DNA from: Ulota crispa
Lineage: Eukaryota; Streptophyta; Bryopsida; Orthotrichales; Orthotrichaceae
Direction: 5' to 3'
NCBI GenBank assembly: GCA_963920765.1
Contig: OY987244.1
Span: forward strand, 12,464,501-12,528,500
Length of the DNA stretch: 64,000 nucleotides
Shown: piece after piece, positions 48,974 through 61,586 of the stretch
How positions within the stretch are numbered: the first letter of the stretch is position 1
Layout: every line of letters starts with the position of its first letter
The notes under the pieces: generated by a model
The model's database searches: none
The model's input: the letters and a program-made list of their open reading frames with translations, nothing else
Told to the model about the DNA's origin: nothing
Program-made: the position numbers and the translations under genes

Positions 48974-49303
48974 TAAGGTAGGAGGCTCATGAATGGACCA
49001 TCTAAGGGCTAAAACTAAATTTTGTGGAGGTGAGACTTCTTGAAAAAATTTCAGTAAATTTTCCTTGAAAGACAAGAAGACTTGGCATCTAACTCAAGTT
49101 GTTTCATATTTTTTGGAACTTTGTGGAATTACTTACAAAATTTTGAAGTGGAAAGGCCATATGACTCTAAAATGAAGCACCTCCTCAAATGTACATGACA
49201 TGTACATTGTTGAAGGGCTATGAAGAATAACATATACAAACATAGTACATTTGAGGAGGTGCTCCATTTTGAAGCTTGCTCCAAATTAGAACCTCCTACC
49301 TTA
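48974..49303. mobile_element. TAAGGTAGGAGG-ended element (copy iii) with internal hairpin
   Basis: The left end TAAGGTAGGAGGCTC (48974) is mirrored by GAACCTCCTACCTTA (to 49303). Inside, AAAATGAAGCACCTCCTCAA (about 49171) pairs with TTGAGGAGGTGCTCCATTTT (about 49252), an extra hairpin. It directly abuts a TTAA-family right end on its left, as copy ii does. Confidence 0.7.
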
Positions 49304-49875
49304 TATAACTTAAATACGGAAATGGACAATTTTGGACCAAAAAGACAATTACGGATTACCTATCAAACGACCACAAACAAGACGAACGACCACAACCCAA
49401 ACAAGCTATACGTTAGTACCACAACCAAGACAAACAAACAAACGCAAAGAGCAAGAAAAATGAATACTGTAGGTGGGAAGCAGATTTGGCTGCTCACTGC
49501 TGAATTGATTATTTTTTCAGAAAAAATCAATTTGGCATCAGATTTTATAATTAAACAAGATTAGGCACTTTCAAAAAAAATTATTATTTGACATTCAATC
49601 AAAAAAACTAAAACTAGTAGAATTAAGCCTTTTTTTAAGCATCTTCCACTTTCTAAAATTGATCCTTGATAAGAAATTTGTAGTAGATTGAGCCCTCTTG
49701 GAATCAACCTTGACCTTCCATTGTTAGTTAAGTTTAATGACTTTTATAATACTAGGCATTTCAATTTTTGATTTATTTGACATTGAGCATTTTTGGAGAA
49801 TATTTTATAGAATAACAAGGCAAAATTTTGGAGAATTATTTTATGCCGAATCTGCTACCAACCTACAATACTGTA
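49304..49875. other. Spacer with a repeated 45-base segment
   Basis: The segment AAATACGGAAATGGACAATT, continuing through TTGGACCAAAAAGACAATTA, is present at 48932-48969 and again at 49312-49350. It flanks element copy iii in direct orientation. The rest is AT-rich without a recognised gene. Confidence 0.6.
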
Positions 49876-50075
49876 GAACACGAAACGAACAGAACGAACA
49901 GAACAGCACAGTACAAACAGAACAGAACGAACAGAACAGAACGAACAGAACGAACAGAACGAACAGAACGAACAGAACGAACAGAACAGAACGAACAGAA
50001 CAGAACGAACAGAACAGAACAGAACACGACGAACAGAAAAGAGTAAGAACGAACAGAACTAGGACTAGAACTAGA
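49876..50075. repeat. GAACA-type minisatellite upstream of the coatomer gene
   Basis: About 190 bases built of GAACA and GAAC units (AACAGAACGAACAGAACGAA and the like), followed by CTAGGACTAGAACTAGAAC variants. The plus strand stays open over it in more than one frame, which is a by-product of the repeat, not evidence of a gene. Confidence 0.9.
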
Positions 50076-51754
50076 ACGAATAATAGCGATCAGCCCGGGC
50101 AGTACCGACGACTCCCACCCACCCTCGATGACGACCAGCTAGCACACCTTGTGCACCTTTGCTTGTGCACCTTGCGGACTACGTGCGTGCGAGCGAGCGC
50201 TCATAGTCGCAGACCCCGACCTCGATCGCATCAAGCTCTCTCTCACACACACACAGATCCATCGCCACAACGATTGCGCACACCTCCGCCACTCCGCTGC
50301 AACTCCGCATTCAACCATGGCACGCTCCTCACTCTTTTTTCTCACCTTCAATCCCTTTCTTCTTCTTTTATCTTCAAAACGTTGTGATCCTCCTCCTAAA
50401 CTCGTACATTGACCAAACAGATCTCGTTCTCAGTTTCACGTTGTTCGATCTAATGCTCACAGTTTGTGAAACAAGCCCTTGTGGTAGGTAGAATAGAGGA
50501 GTTCATTTTAGGATCGTCGGATCCAGAAAATGCCATGAGTTGGAGTGACGTGAGCCTGTCATTGGAAATAGTATGTTACTGGTGTAGTGGTTTGTTAATG
50601 TGGTACTGAAGGAGAGGATGGCAATGCCAGCTGATCTCGTCTCTGTAGTGGTTTGGGAGTGGTGCATTATTGACTTCTCTCGATGCTGCTGCATTTCGAG
50701 TTGACTTTATTAGGGTTTAGTAGTACTAGTATGGCTTGTGCCTGTAGTGCTCAAATTTCTCTTTCGTGCCGTTTTTCTTTTTAGGGTTTTTGTGATTTTG
50801 AGATGAGAGTATGTCGAAATCCAATGTTAAATTGATCTCGTAGGTTTAAATTGTGTGTGATTAGTAATTGGTGCACAAGCATACCCTCTGTTTCTAGGCT
50901 AGGTGAAGGCTGCATTGGCCCTTCTGGTCTTGGAGATCCATGGCTTGACAATGGAGTGATGAATAAGCAAACAAATCACTTACTTTGATGTACAAACTAA
51001 AGACGGAAGAGACGGTAGAGAATGCTTGCATTGATTGCCTTGATCTTTGTTATTTGTTTTGTTTATGAACCATACTCTAGAGGAATCTTTTCTGTACAGA
51101 CTAATAGTTGTTTGTTTTGTGACACACGTTTTCTCATACTTACTAGCCTTTTGGTTGAGTCACCATCTTTCTCGCACCATGCTCTCCATCATTTTTATGG
51201 CTCCACGTGATCGTACAGTCGATTTCTTCCCCGGGGACGTTTTCCCAACTGGCTCAAGAATATCTCGTTGGTGCATGTGAAGCTCTTTGAACTTGGGAAT
51301 ACTGTTTATTTTAATTGGACTGTTTCATTGTTTTGGGAAATATCGAGCAAGTATTTGTGCATGAAACTGAAGTGATTTCGATGTTTTAGACCAGCATTTT
51401 GTGAAAGAGAAGACTACTAAACCCGAAAAGAACTGACAGGCTCACCTTGAGCCTCGTGTTTTGTTTTTTCATCAGTTTTGAGTAGATTGTTGGGAAACTT
51501 TGTTTTTCCAAAATTTATTTCTATTTTTGACCGACAACATGAAACATCGTTGAGTGACTCTGGTGATGTATAACATGGCTTCCTCTTGATAAAATGTTTT
51601 CAAACATGATCAGTCAAAATTCGATGTTTTCAAACCTTTATCTTTCAGGGGTTAATAGTTTATGTGTATTCTTTGATCTCATGCTCTAGTGTTTCATATT
51701 ATTACCCATGGAATTGATTTTTGACAATTTTTGTTGCCTTGGATTGTGCCACAG
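50076..51754 (+). promoter_or_regulatory. Probable promoter/5' leader and first intron of the coatomer gene
   Basis: Between the minisatellite and the first recognised coding exon, composition rises in GC (50080-50330) with pyrimidine-rich stretches (TCTCTCTCACACACACAC). This is typical of a plant 5' UTR. A donor-like GTAGGTAG follows CAAGCCCTTGTG at about 50481. The initiator codon must lie here, because the first coding exon begins with PLRLEIK and has no ATG. No ATG directly followed by GT occurs in this stretch, so the initiator exon is unresolved. Confidence 0.5.
51416..51655. mobile_element. Possible TTAA-family element in the coatomer 5' intron
   Basis: The right end TTTCAGGGG is followed by TTAA (51652-51655). 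The preceding GATCAGTCAAAATTCGATG resembles the copy at 59166-59395. A degenerate left end (CTAAACCCGAAAAG) may lie near 51416. Confidence 0.4.
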
Positions 51755-54700
51755 CCGCTCCGCCTGGAGATCAAGGTACTTCTCAACTTCTCTTTCCATC
51801 TCTTTTATCTCGTTCTGTCTGCAATGTTTGATACTCAGATGTCACGTACTTGCATATATATAGAGTCTAGTACATTTCAATGAAAATTCTTCGACCGTGC
51901 AGCTCATGACACATATAGAAAAACTCAGGTGTTCAAGAACGACTACCTTTGTTTAATTATGTGCATTTCAACTTCATTTAGAGCTATTTTTACATACGCT
52001 TTTTCAAATTTCTTGTGACCTAGTTTTCCAGAACAGCATCTGGGGTGGGACTTCTACTTTAGCCTCATGTCAGTGTGCGTAATTTTGCACTTCAGTACAA
52101 GAAAGAGAATCAAAATCGTTAATCATGTCACAATATATCCAGTGAATTGGATTTCTCTTTCTCTCTAACATTCTCGTTGTGCTCTTGACAGCGGAAGCTT
52201 GCGCAAAGGTCTGATCGGGTGAAGTGCGTAGACCTTCATCCTACAGAACCATGGTACCTCCTAGTCTCTTTTTGCATGTGCATTTCGTAATATTCATGGG
52301 ATTCGAAATGAAAATTTCAAATCCATAGAGCGACTGCATTTTGTAAGGCACTTCGTGAGCGTTGCTGAGACTGACTCGTTTTCATTTCTATTTGCTTTCA
52401 ATGCAAGATAAGTGCTCGCATGGTCAGGGTGTTTGTGCAAATCTATGGTAGTCTTCACCATTTGAATTAGTTGCTGAAACATTCTTTTCTTCTAAAATAC
52501 CCTTTCGAGTCTTTGTCTTCAGTATTGCTTGCTTTTTTTGTCAACGTTTTGGACCTAGACATGCTTTCGATTCAACTGTGTTTTTGAAATGGCAGGGGTT
52601 ATAAATTGTAACTTTTTACAGTAGTTCGAAACGTTTTGTGCAACTGCTCCCTGTGCCGACAGTGCATGTATTTTCATGTTTGAGCTCGAACAAGTGCAAG
52701 AATCTTTCGTAGTAACTTTTATTTGGATTCTGTTGCTGCAGGATACTTGTTGCTTTATATACAGGCACTGTATGCATCTGGAATCATCAAAACCAGGTGC
52801 GAAAGAAAGCGGCTACTTACACTCGTTTGGTTTTCAATTCCAGTAATAAACCTACTGAAGTACCAGACTTTAGTGAGTAGTTAAAGCAACGATCAGCCTT
52901 AGTATGTTCGTTTCACTTGTTTCAGGTCTTGACATAACTTTCCTGTTTGCTGCAGAGTCTTGTGAAGTCTTTCGAAGTTACAGAGTTGCCAGGTACATAA
53001 TATAAAGCATTTTGAGCGTTGTATTCATACTAGAGTAGCTGCGGGCTAGAGTGTGGCTCCGGAGTTTTGGAGAGGCTGCGTCGTTGGTGCTAGTATTCAT
53101 AGATAGTCAGTCGTTGGTTGCTCGGACTGATGATTTTGTACCGAAAGTAGCTAAATGCAAGTGCTGTTACATGCTATCTTAGCTGGGGCAGGGTGCTTGA
53201 GAACCTTGCTATGTTTTGTTCACCAAATTTGTTTTGTAGCCTCTGCAACGCTGCTGATGCTTGCCAACCTCTCTTTTATCCAACGCAAGAATTGTATGCT
53301 GAAGTTGCATATTGTTGTTCCTACATGGCAGTGCGAGCGGCGAAGTTCATATCTCGCAAGCAGTGGATAGTCGCTGGTGCAGATGATATGGTCATTCGAG
53401 TCTACGATTACAACACTATGGACAAAGTGACACAATTTGAGGCTCACTCTGATTATATTCGCAGCGTGGTGGTTCATCCTACCTTGCCTTATGTACTGTC
53501 TTCGTCTGACGACATGCTGATCAAGCTATGGGACTGGGATAAGGCTTGGACTTGCACTCAGATTTTCGAAGGGCATTCGCATTACGTCATGCAAGTGACC
53601 ATCAACCCCAAGGACAGCAACACTTTTGCAAGTGCTTCTTTGGATCGCACAATCAAGGTAAACGCGTCTTGGAAATTCAGTCTAAAGTTTGCATTCTCAG
53701 ATACGTTCAATCTTAGCCTATTCTGAAATCTTGTTGGTGAAAGATAAACATGCTTGTATTTTCATGATTTTAGTTTCTGATACCAAGGATCCTTATTTCT
53801 CATTGTGATCTAGCCAGGAGACATTTTTAACGTTTAGTTTTGAATCGTAAACAGATTTGGAGTTTGGGTTCCCCTGATCCCAACTTCACTCTAGAAGCTC
53901 ATCAGAAAGGTGTGAATTGTGTGGAGTACTTCAGTGGTGGTGATCGACCTTACCTTATAACTGGTTCGGATGATCAAAGTGCCAAGGTAACTTTCACTCG
54001 GTTTTCTATTGTGCTCGATTCTGCAGCTCACTGTCAGATCGAAGGTCTCAGATCTTTCCATACCTGAGCAAATCACTGTCCAACGTGTACAAGTATGCCC
54101 GTTTTCAAACAATATAGAGTTCTGTTTCATGCTTTACAAGAAACCTGGAAACCAACTGCGTGCTTTATCGTTGTGGAACAGGTTTGGGATTACCAGACTA
54201 AAACCTGCGTTCAAACTCTCGAGGGACATACACACAACGTAACAGCTGTGGCATTCCACCCAGAGCTGCCAATTATCCTCACAGGGTCAGAAGATGGGAC
54301 AGTCCGTATTTGGCATTCAACCACTTACAGGTGAGTATTTCATGCTCTTTTTTCCAGAATTCTGGTGTTCCTTGGTGTCATCCATATATGTTCTAGAACA
54401 AGTTCATTTAAATGGTGGTGCCAAGTTGTACAAAAGACAAACTTCCACAGTCAGTGCCATGTATCGGTAACAGATTACTTGCATTACCTCAGTGAGAACG
54501 TGTCACTGTATTAACAGCTGGTGGTATTGTTTGAACTTGCATTATAGATTGGAAAATACTCTAAACTACGGTTTGGAGCGAGTATGGGCAATCGGTTATA
54601 TCAAGGGCTCAAACAGGTACGAGGGAAAAAAATATCGCAGTGACGCATTGCCTTCCTGTTTACACGTTACGTGTTACCTTTCTCTTTCGAGGCTTTGTAT

Positions 54701-57700
54701 TGATCCTGCTCGAGGGTTTGAGTTTCTTATGTCTCGATGTGTGTTTGTCCGTTTCAGTGCAATTCCAATTGTGTTGTCACCGCGTTTCCCTACCTAACCT
54801 CTTTTTGTATGGAGCAGGGTGGCTATTGGCTACGATGAAGGTACCGTTATGATAAAACTTGGACGCGAGGAGCCTGTTGCAAGCATGGACAGCAGTGGCA
54901 AGATCATCTGGGCGAAACATAACGAGATTCAGACTGTGAACATCAAAGCGGTTCCAGCAGATTTTGAGGTGTGCAGAAATGGCATTGAAATTTGACCCTC
55001 TCGTGACGGGTTGGTCGATGTGTACAAAATTTTCTTTTCGTTAAGAACTTGGATTGTGAATATTTCTAAAAGTTTGCATTGCACTTAACAGATCACAGAT
55101 GGAGAACGACTGCCTTTAGCAGTCAAAGAGCTTGGAAGCTGCGACCTCTATCCCCAGGTGAGCCTCGAGCCGTGCGTGCACTTAACTGAACTCGTGGCAT
55201 GATAATGTAGATGTTATCAGGATTCTTGAGCTTCAACCTTAACCACAACCCTGCACTTGCAAGGTTCACTATAACTCCCACCCTAGTTTTGTAGATTGCT
55301 GACTAGACCAAATTATAAGCTGAAAAGAATAGCTATTCTGGTGAATACCTTAAACATATCGTGAGCTGTAGATTGTGCACAATGAGAACCATGATCCCTT
55401 ACTGTTGATTGATTATAAGGGTGTTGTGGCAGCTCCTCGAGACTTTTATGGCTGGTAGTCTGGAGTGCTTCAGGTCTTTGCAGGTCCCGTTTCTTTTGCC
55501 TTGTTGTAGGTTTAATTTGCAGTCCCTATAAATGACATTTTTGTACCTTGCGTTTGCAGACCTTGAAGCACAACCCAAATGGCAGATTCGTGGTTGTATG
55601 CGGTGATGGGGAGTACATCATCTACACCGCACTTGCTTGGAGAAACAGGTCCTTTGGCACTGCCCTAGAGTTTGCTTGGTCAAACGATGGTGAATGTGCC
55701 GTGCGAGAAAGTACTTCAAAGATCAAGATCTTCAACAAGTCATTCCAGGTGTTCTATCACAACTAGGGAATAAGCCTGTTGTTTTAATTGTTGCTAGTTA
55801 TGGCTTTTTGGTCATGTTGTTTCTCACAGTGTTTTTACTGAGCACTTTTGACTCTTCCGTTGATTGATGAGTATTTACTTATGTCGAGCACGTTTCTTTT
55901 TGCAGGAGAGAAAAAGCATCCGGCCCACGTTCTCTGCCGAAGCCATTTATGGCGGAACTCTGCTGGCAGCTCGAACAAATGAATTTATCTGTTTTTACGA
56001 TTGGGCAGAATGCAGAGTGGTTCGGAGGATCGATGCTGTTGTTAAGGTGATTACAGACTCACAAATTTAAGTACTCTTAATTTAGCTCGTTACGCTTTTT
56101 TCCAGCCTGCAATGACGAGTTTTTTCTGACCTCTTTCTGGTTGCAGAACGTCTACTGGTCTGATGGTGGAGATCTGGTTGTTATTGCCAGTGACAACTCG
56201 TTCTATATCCTCAAGTATAATGTAAGTATCAGGTCTAATCTCAGATTTTTCTTTGAGAAGAGTACGACGAGTTTTTTTGTTCAGGCATGTCTTGAGGGGT
56301 TTGGTACATATTACACAACAATTGAATTATGCAGTCACTATACTTGATTTCATATGGTATCACCAAAAGTATTCCTAAACAAAAATTTGCATTTAGCTTC
56401 ATCATTGTCATGGTCGTTGAAGCACGGTGTACCAACGGAATGTGTTCTGTTATTGCAGAGGGATGTCGTAACATCATGTTGGGAGAGTGGCAAACCTGTG
56501 GACGAGCAAGAAGGTGTGGAGGATGCATTCGAGCTGATCCATGAGATCCCGGAGCGTGTCAGGAGCGGCGTTTGGGTGGGCGATTGTTTCATCTACAACA
56601 ACTCAGCCTGGCGCTTAAATTACTGTGTTGGTGGAGAGGTAAGACGTGACTTACGTGAGCAAGCTAACGTTTTACGTCGACTGGTCTTGCTTGGTGAGCA
56701 GAGATTTTCGATGGTCAGAGAAAATATGAGAGATTTCGGACCTGGAGTAGTTCCCTAGTTCATGTGATAGTGGTACCAGTTGGTACATAAGATAATCTTC
56801 GAAAATTGGACCTTCCATCTCATATTTGGTCTTGCCTCAATAGGTGACCACAATGTTTCATCTGGACCGTCCAATGTACCTGCTTGGATACTTGGCAAAT
56901 CAAAGTCGAGTGTACCTCATCGACAAGGAGTTTAAGTAAGTATTACATGCTAAACTAACCCTGCTGAACCGATGAGAGAGCGCTGCTTATGTAATTATGT
57001 AAGGAATCTAGTTGGTTTCATTCTGATGGTATCACTTGTTTTCTTCTTCTGTTTTTATGTTTAGATCCTATTCTAAACGTGCAGCGTATGCTTAATGCTC
57101 TTTGGCCTTTGAGGGAGTAATGAGCAAGGATTTTTAAATCGTTGTAGTTGCTAAACAATACGTGTTTTTGGTACTTGTAGTATCATGAGCTACACCCTGC
57201 TTCTCAGTTTGATCGAGTACAAGACCCTGATATTGCGAGAGGATTATGAAAGAGCAGAGGAAGTGCTTCCAACCATTCCAAAGGAGCACATGAACAGGTA
57301 CGCACTTCTTTCTAGTGGAAGGTTTCACCGGTCTAGCGAGGCTGTGTAAAAATTAGCAATTGATTAAGCCAAAGAGCAAATTTTTCTTTCAGGCATTTGA
57401 TTAGAGTTTAGAGTTTTATATTTCAGGTTACTTTATCTTCCTCTTTTTTAATCACAAAATGGATTAGAGAAACCTCTAATCACTTTGGAGAGGTTACTGG
57501 TTGAATGTATATTTGGATTTGTAAAGTTGCAATTATTCAAATGGGATATGTATCCCTGTATTTTCTACACAACTTCAAAAGCGAGATGGACTTGTTATCA
57601 ACTTTCAACCTATGTATCTCCAACGTTGAGCTGCTTGATAATTCAATTATTGTACAAGGATAGGATCAACTTTACTGAATTATCTTGTGTATTTGTTTTT

Positions 57701-60354
57701 AAGTGATCAAAGTAAAAACACAAGATGGAAGTTGAGGATGGACCTATTAGCTGTTCTTACATTCGTGATGACTCTTGTAACAAAACTCTAAGTGAAACAA
57801 GTTGCATGGCAGTGTTGCACGCTTTTTGGAGACACGTGGAATGCTCGAGGACGCCCTTAACGTTGCTACAGACCCTGATTATAAGTTTGACCTCGCTGTG
57901 CAGCTTGGCAAGCTTGACTTGGCAAAGGTTGTGCTTCTTGTATGATCTATTATTTCCATGCATGCCATTAGCATTATTGAAGGATTTTGCTTGAAGAGTG
58001 TGGGAGGTTAGCTTGGGGCTGAAACTCATCAGATCATGTTAACTATCGGATTTGTACTGTGTGGAATTTCATCTCATATCCCATGAAATTTTACAAATTT
58101 GAATCTCTTTAGGCTCATGGTGTTTTGCCATTTTGGTTTGGATTCCAGCTGAGTTACCACTTACATGCGTTGCTTGACGCAGGCTATTGCTGAGGAATCT
58201 CACAGTGAGTCTAAGTGGAAGCAGTTGGGAGAGTTGGCAATGTCTGCTGGGAAGGTACGAGCCTGCTAGAAGTAGGTGAATGGTTATGTTTAAAGTCGCT
58301 TGCCAAGGTCTACATGTTGAATCTGCTTGCGTTCCTCGTGTGTTCCGTCCAGATTCAAGTATGATATGGAAACCTATTTGATTTGTTTTGTTTGTTTGGT
58401 TTGTCATGTTGAGATATCACAAATTGGAGGCCTACATGAGCACACGGGGTGTAATTTGAAAGCCCTCACCAAGGAATGATGTATTAATTCTGCTTTTTAA
58501 TCTTAAAATTGAACTTAGAGACTGGCAGTCATTGAAGGCAAGTTTTAGAAAAATGCATTGCTTCTTATTATAAAAGAGCTGTATTTCTGCAAGGTTGGCC
58601 TTTCTCACATCAGTGGTTGCTGAAAGTGTGCTCAACACATGCTATGTTTGAAATTAATTCCAATGTTTGGCATGTCTTTCTGCAGTTGGATGTTGCAGAC
58701 GAGTGTCTACGGCATGCCAAGGACCTAAGTGGTTTGCTGCTACTCTATTCAGCTGTAGGCAATGCCCGAGGTCTAGAAAAACTTTCTGTATCAGCACGGG
58801 AGAAGGGCAAGAATAATGTTACTTTTATAGCGTTGTTCCTGCTTGGAAAGCTGGAAGATTGTGTTGAATTGCTCATAGAAAGGTAAGTGAATTGCCCTCA
58901 TGCAATATAACAACATTTTAAATAACTGTCTGAAGTTATAAAATATATCATTGAGTTCAAAACTTGTACTGCAAGAAAAGAGACCATCAGTGACATGGTT
59001 GAGTACACGGTGCAAATAAATCCGTATATCTGTTTTCAGTTTCTGAGTTTTCTGTTGTGCAGCAATCGAATTCCTGAAGCTGCATTCTTGGCACGTACTT
59101 ACTTACCAAGCCAAGTGTCCAGAATAATTGCTCTCTGGCGCAATGATTTGAAGAAGGTATATTATTTATACCTCTAAACGACCACGAGGCCCAAATGTTT
59201 GTTTAGCCTGTTTCTAAGTAGGCCATACGTGGACTTTCTGTTGTTTAGTTTTGTTTATTTTCTTGTCAACCCATGCAACGTTCTTTACCAATTCTGGTCC
59301 TAAATTTGTTGGTCTCATCCATGTTACGTTTTTCACAATGTGGTCAATCAAATGGGTCATTTCAAACTATGAATCTTTGATCTTTTAGGGGTTAATTTTA
59401 ATCATCCTTCTTTTCCTATATCGTTCTTCAATCTTGGCTCCTGCCTCAATAGTGACAGTTGGAAGTTCTATCTGAAAGGACAGTATTTTCTTGGATGAAT
59501 GAGCATTACTATGATTTTACCATGCAGTATAATTGTGTTATTTACTAAACTTTAGCTTGAATTGCTAATATTTTGTTTGGTGCATGATACCAGATTAATC
59601 CAAAGGCTGCAGAGTCTTTAGCAGATCCCGAAGAATATCCCAATATGTTTCCAGAATGGGAATCTGCATTAGCTATGGAGCTCAAATCCAAGGACCAAAG
59701 GTGACAAAATTTTCAAATTGCTGCTGCTGCAAAGTTTACCTTTTGTTCCTATTTCTGTGTATTGAGACTACAGCTTACTTACTGTAATGCAATTTTGAAT
59801 GGGTTTCTGGTATTGCGATAAGTGTACAAGATCATAACGCCTATACATCTACTTATTTGATGTGCCAGGGGCAATTATATTCCTGCAGCAAATTATTTGA
59901 GCTACATCAACGGTGTTGATGAAGAGTTGACAGAAGATTTGCAACAGCTCTCCATCAATGGAGATGAGCCTACAGAAAATGGTCATGGTTCGCAGGTGGT
60001 ATAACAATACATGAGAAGCATCATAACTTCTTCATCAACCTAGATATAATCCTCCGTGGTTTCTTAGATTTTTTCAGGAATTCCTAGACATCATTGTAAA
60101 TAGAATCTATCTTATTGCAATTTTCCAAGTAAGCTTCTTTGTTTCAACTGTAGGGTTTCTGTGTTTTGTTTAAAGTATTATTTTTTGGTTGGTTTCAGAT
60201 TGAGGAGTTTGTTACGGAGGATGTAGAGGAGGAAGAAGTTCTCCATACTGATGAGGAAGGGTATGAGGATGCGGAACAAATTTTTGAAGGCGGGGGTGAG
60301 CATGCGCAAGCCGTGAGAGATGGAGAAGAACCGTCAGCACGTGCCGGGGTTTAA
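51755..60354 (+). CDS. COPB2: Coatomer subunit beta-prime (COPB2), 23 coding exons, intact
   Basis: WD40 subunit of the COPI coat, which sorts dilysine cargo from Golgi to ER. Coding exons: 51755-51775, 52192-52253, 52742-52796, 52956-52992, 53332-53657, 53855-53986, 54182-54330, 54548-54616, 54818-54968, 55092-55157, 55560-55748, 55906-56046, 56147-56221, 56459-56638, 56844-56935, 57181-57297, 57813-57927, 58183-58254, 58686-58882, 59063-59156, 59594-59700, 59869-59995, 60199-60354. All introns are GT-AG and phases agree. The total is 2730 nt, 909 residues plus Met, the usual family length. Landmarks are PLRLEIKRKLAQRS at the N-terminus, a first propeller with [14 protein letters not shown] and [11 protein letters not shown], a second propeller with [16 protein letters not shown], an alpha-solenoid with [12 protein letters not shown] and [10 protein letters not shown], and an acidic C-tail ([14 protein letters not shown]). 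The residues are strongly plant-like. No lesions are seen. Confidence 0.97.
59166..59395. mobile_element. TTAA-family element (~230 bp) in a coatomer intron
   Basis: The left end (TTTATA)CCTCTAAACGACCACG begins at about 59166-59171. The right end GATCTTTTAGGGG is followed by TTAA (59392-59395). It lies wholly in the intron between exons 59063-59156 and 59594-59700, so it does not disturb the gene. Confidence 0.6.
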
Positions 60355-60805
60355 ATTTTTGGAAATGTTTTGGAAATTTTCTCATTTTATTTTGGTTTGT
60401 AGTGAATTAGATACGTTGTTATCTGAATTCATGGCATGGGAAACGTTGTTATGGAAAATACCTATATTATTGGAGCATGTGCCCTTAGAAATTACCATGT
60501 AGAGATTATGCAGTATTGGTTCAGTATTGGTCTATGCCAGAGTTAGAGTCCTAGAGTATTAGTTTTCTAAGTTTTCAAGGGAATCAAATTTTATTGATAA
60601 ACGTCCTTCAGCCATACAAGGTGGTGCGTAATTTCAAATTTATTGGCTGTTCGATGCCCAATTGACTGAATTTGGTCAATTTCATCCAAGGTGTCATAGA
60701 TTAGGAACTATGATTCATCGTAAGCCAGCCTGCCTTGTGTTTTCATCTATCTAGGTTTTGTTGCACTTCATAACCTTCCTAAGCATGCTGGCCAAGATGT
60801 CGTTG

Positions 60806-61137
60806 ATTGCAACTCTACTCGTCATTGTTGCACTGCTATTCATCAAACAAATTTTGACTTGTCACTTGTTACACCCTCAACTTGTCAAGTTACATAAATT
60901 CTAGTCATACATTATTAGTGAATCTCAACAAGTTGCATAATTATTTGTCAAGTTGTAAAGCAACTTGTTGCTTACATTGGAGCCCGTTTTTTGCACTTGC
61001 GGAGTGATGAATAACTTTGCAACTTGTTGAGATTCACTAAGAGAATTTATGTAACTTGACGAGTTAGGGTGTAACAAGCAATGAGTCAAAATTTGTTTGA
61101 TGAATAGTAGTGCAATAGTGACAAGTAGAGTTGCAAT
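60806..61137. mobile_element. Foldback element just downstream of the coatomer gene
   Basis: The left arm (ATTGCAACTCTACT..., 60806 to about 60937) and right arm (about 61018 to ...AGTAGAGTTGCAAT, 61137) are near-perfect inverse copies. They share CAAATTTTGACT, TGTTACACCCT and GAATCTCAACAAGTTGCA. The loop is about 80 bases. It is non-coding. No clear target duplication is seen. Confidence 0.85.
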
Positions 61138-61366
61138 TAAGGATATAACAAGATTTGAAGTGGTGTACATGTAGTTTTCCCTATTATCACTTCTCTAGCT
61201 TCAAAATTGGGTTTTATAGGTATTGTAAGAAAGATTTTAGAGTCCTTTACTTAAAGTACAATTTTTATTTCATTTGACCAAAATTTGCAAAAGATAGAGC
61301 GTATTTGTTATGAAGACCTCAGTTAGGCATACAATTTATTCCCCCAACTCCTTAACTATAGCAATG

Positions 61367-61586
61367 TTAACCCTTGAAGGGCCCTTGGGCTCTAGAGATA
61401 CAGTACCAAATACGGTCGCAACCAATATTCAAAAGTTTAAATTAGTTAGAAATTAAGTGTTACAACCATACATATTGAAGGGTTGTACGATGGTGGATGC
61501 ATTATTTTTTTTGGAAAGCCCTCAAAACAGCTCAAATACAGATGTACATGCGGCCACAAATGGCTGATGGGCCGTTTAGGGGTTAA
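61367..61586 (+). mobile_element. TTAA-flanked nonautonomous element, ~220-bp subfamily
   Basis: TTAA (61367-61370) is followed by CCCTTGAAGGGCCCTTGGGC. The right end GGGCCGTTTAGGGG is followed by TTAA (61583-61586). Its interior matches 32757-32980 in inverse orientation. Confidence 0.85.

Noticed and set aside
47448..48976. Possible 1.5-kb TTAA element
   Set aside because: Both ends have TTAA and CCTCTAAA/AGGGG, but the interior matches no other copy and the left end is weak. Only the right end is noted.
50317..50319. ATG in CAACCATGGCACG as the coatomer start
   Set aside because: Its frame gives a hydrophobic peptide unrelated to the family, and using the ATG alone would need a GC donor. 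Left unresolved.
49737..50387. 216-codon plus-strand frame over the GAACA repeat
   Set aside because: The open length comes from a repeat without stop codons (Asn-Arg-Thr repeats), and the adjacent sequence is leader-like. There is no domain and the frame is not linked to the coatomer exons.
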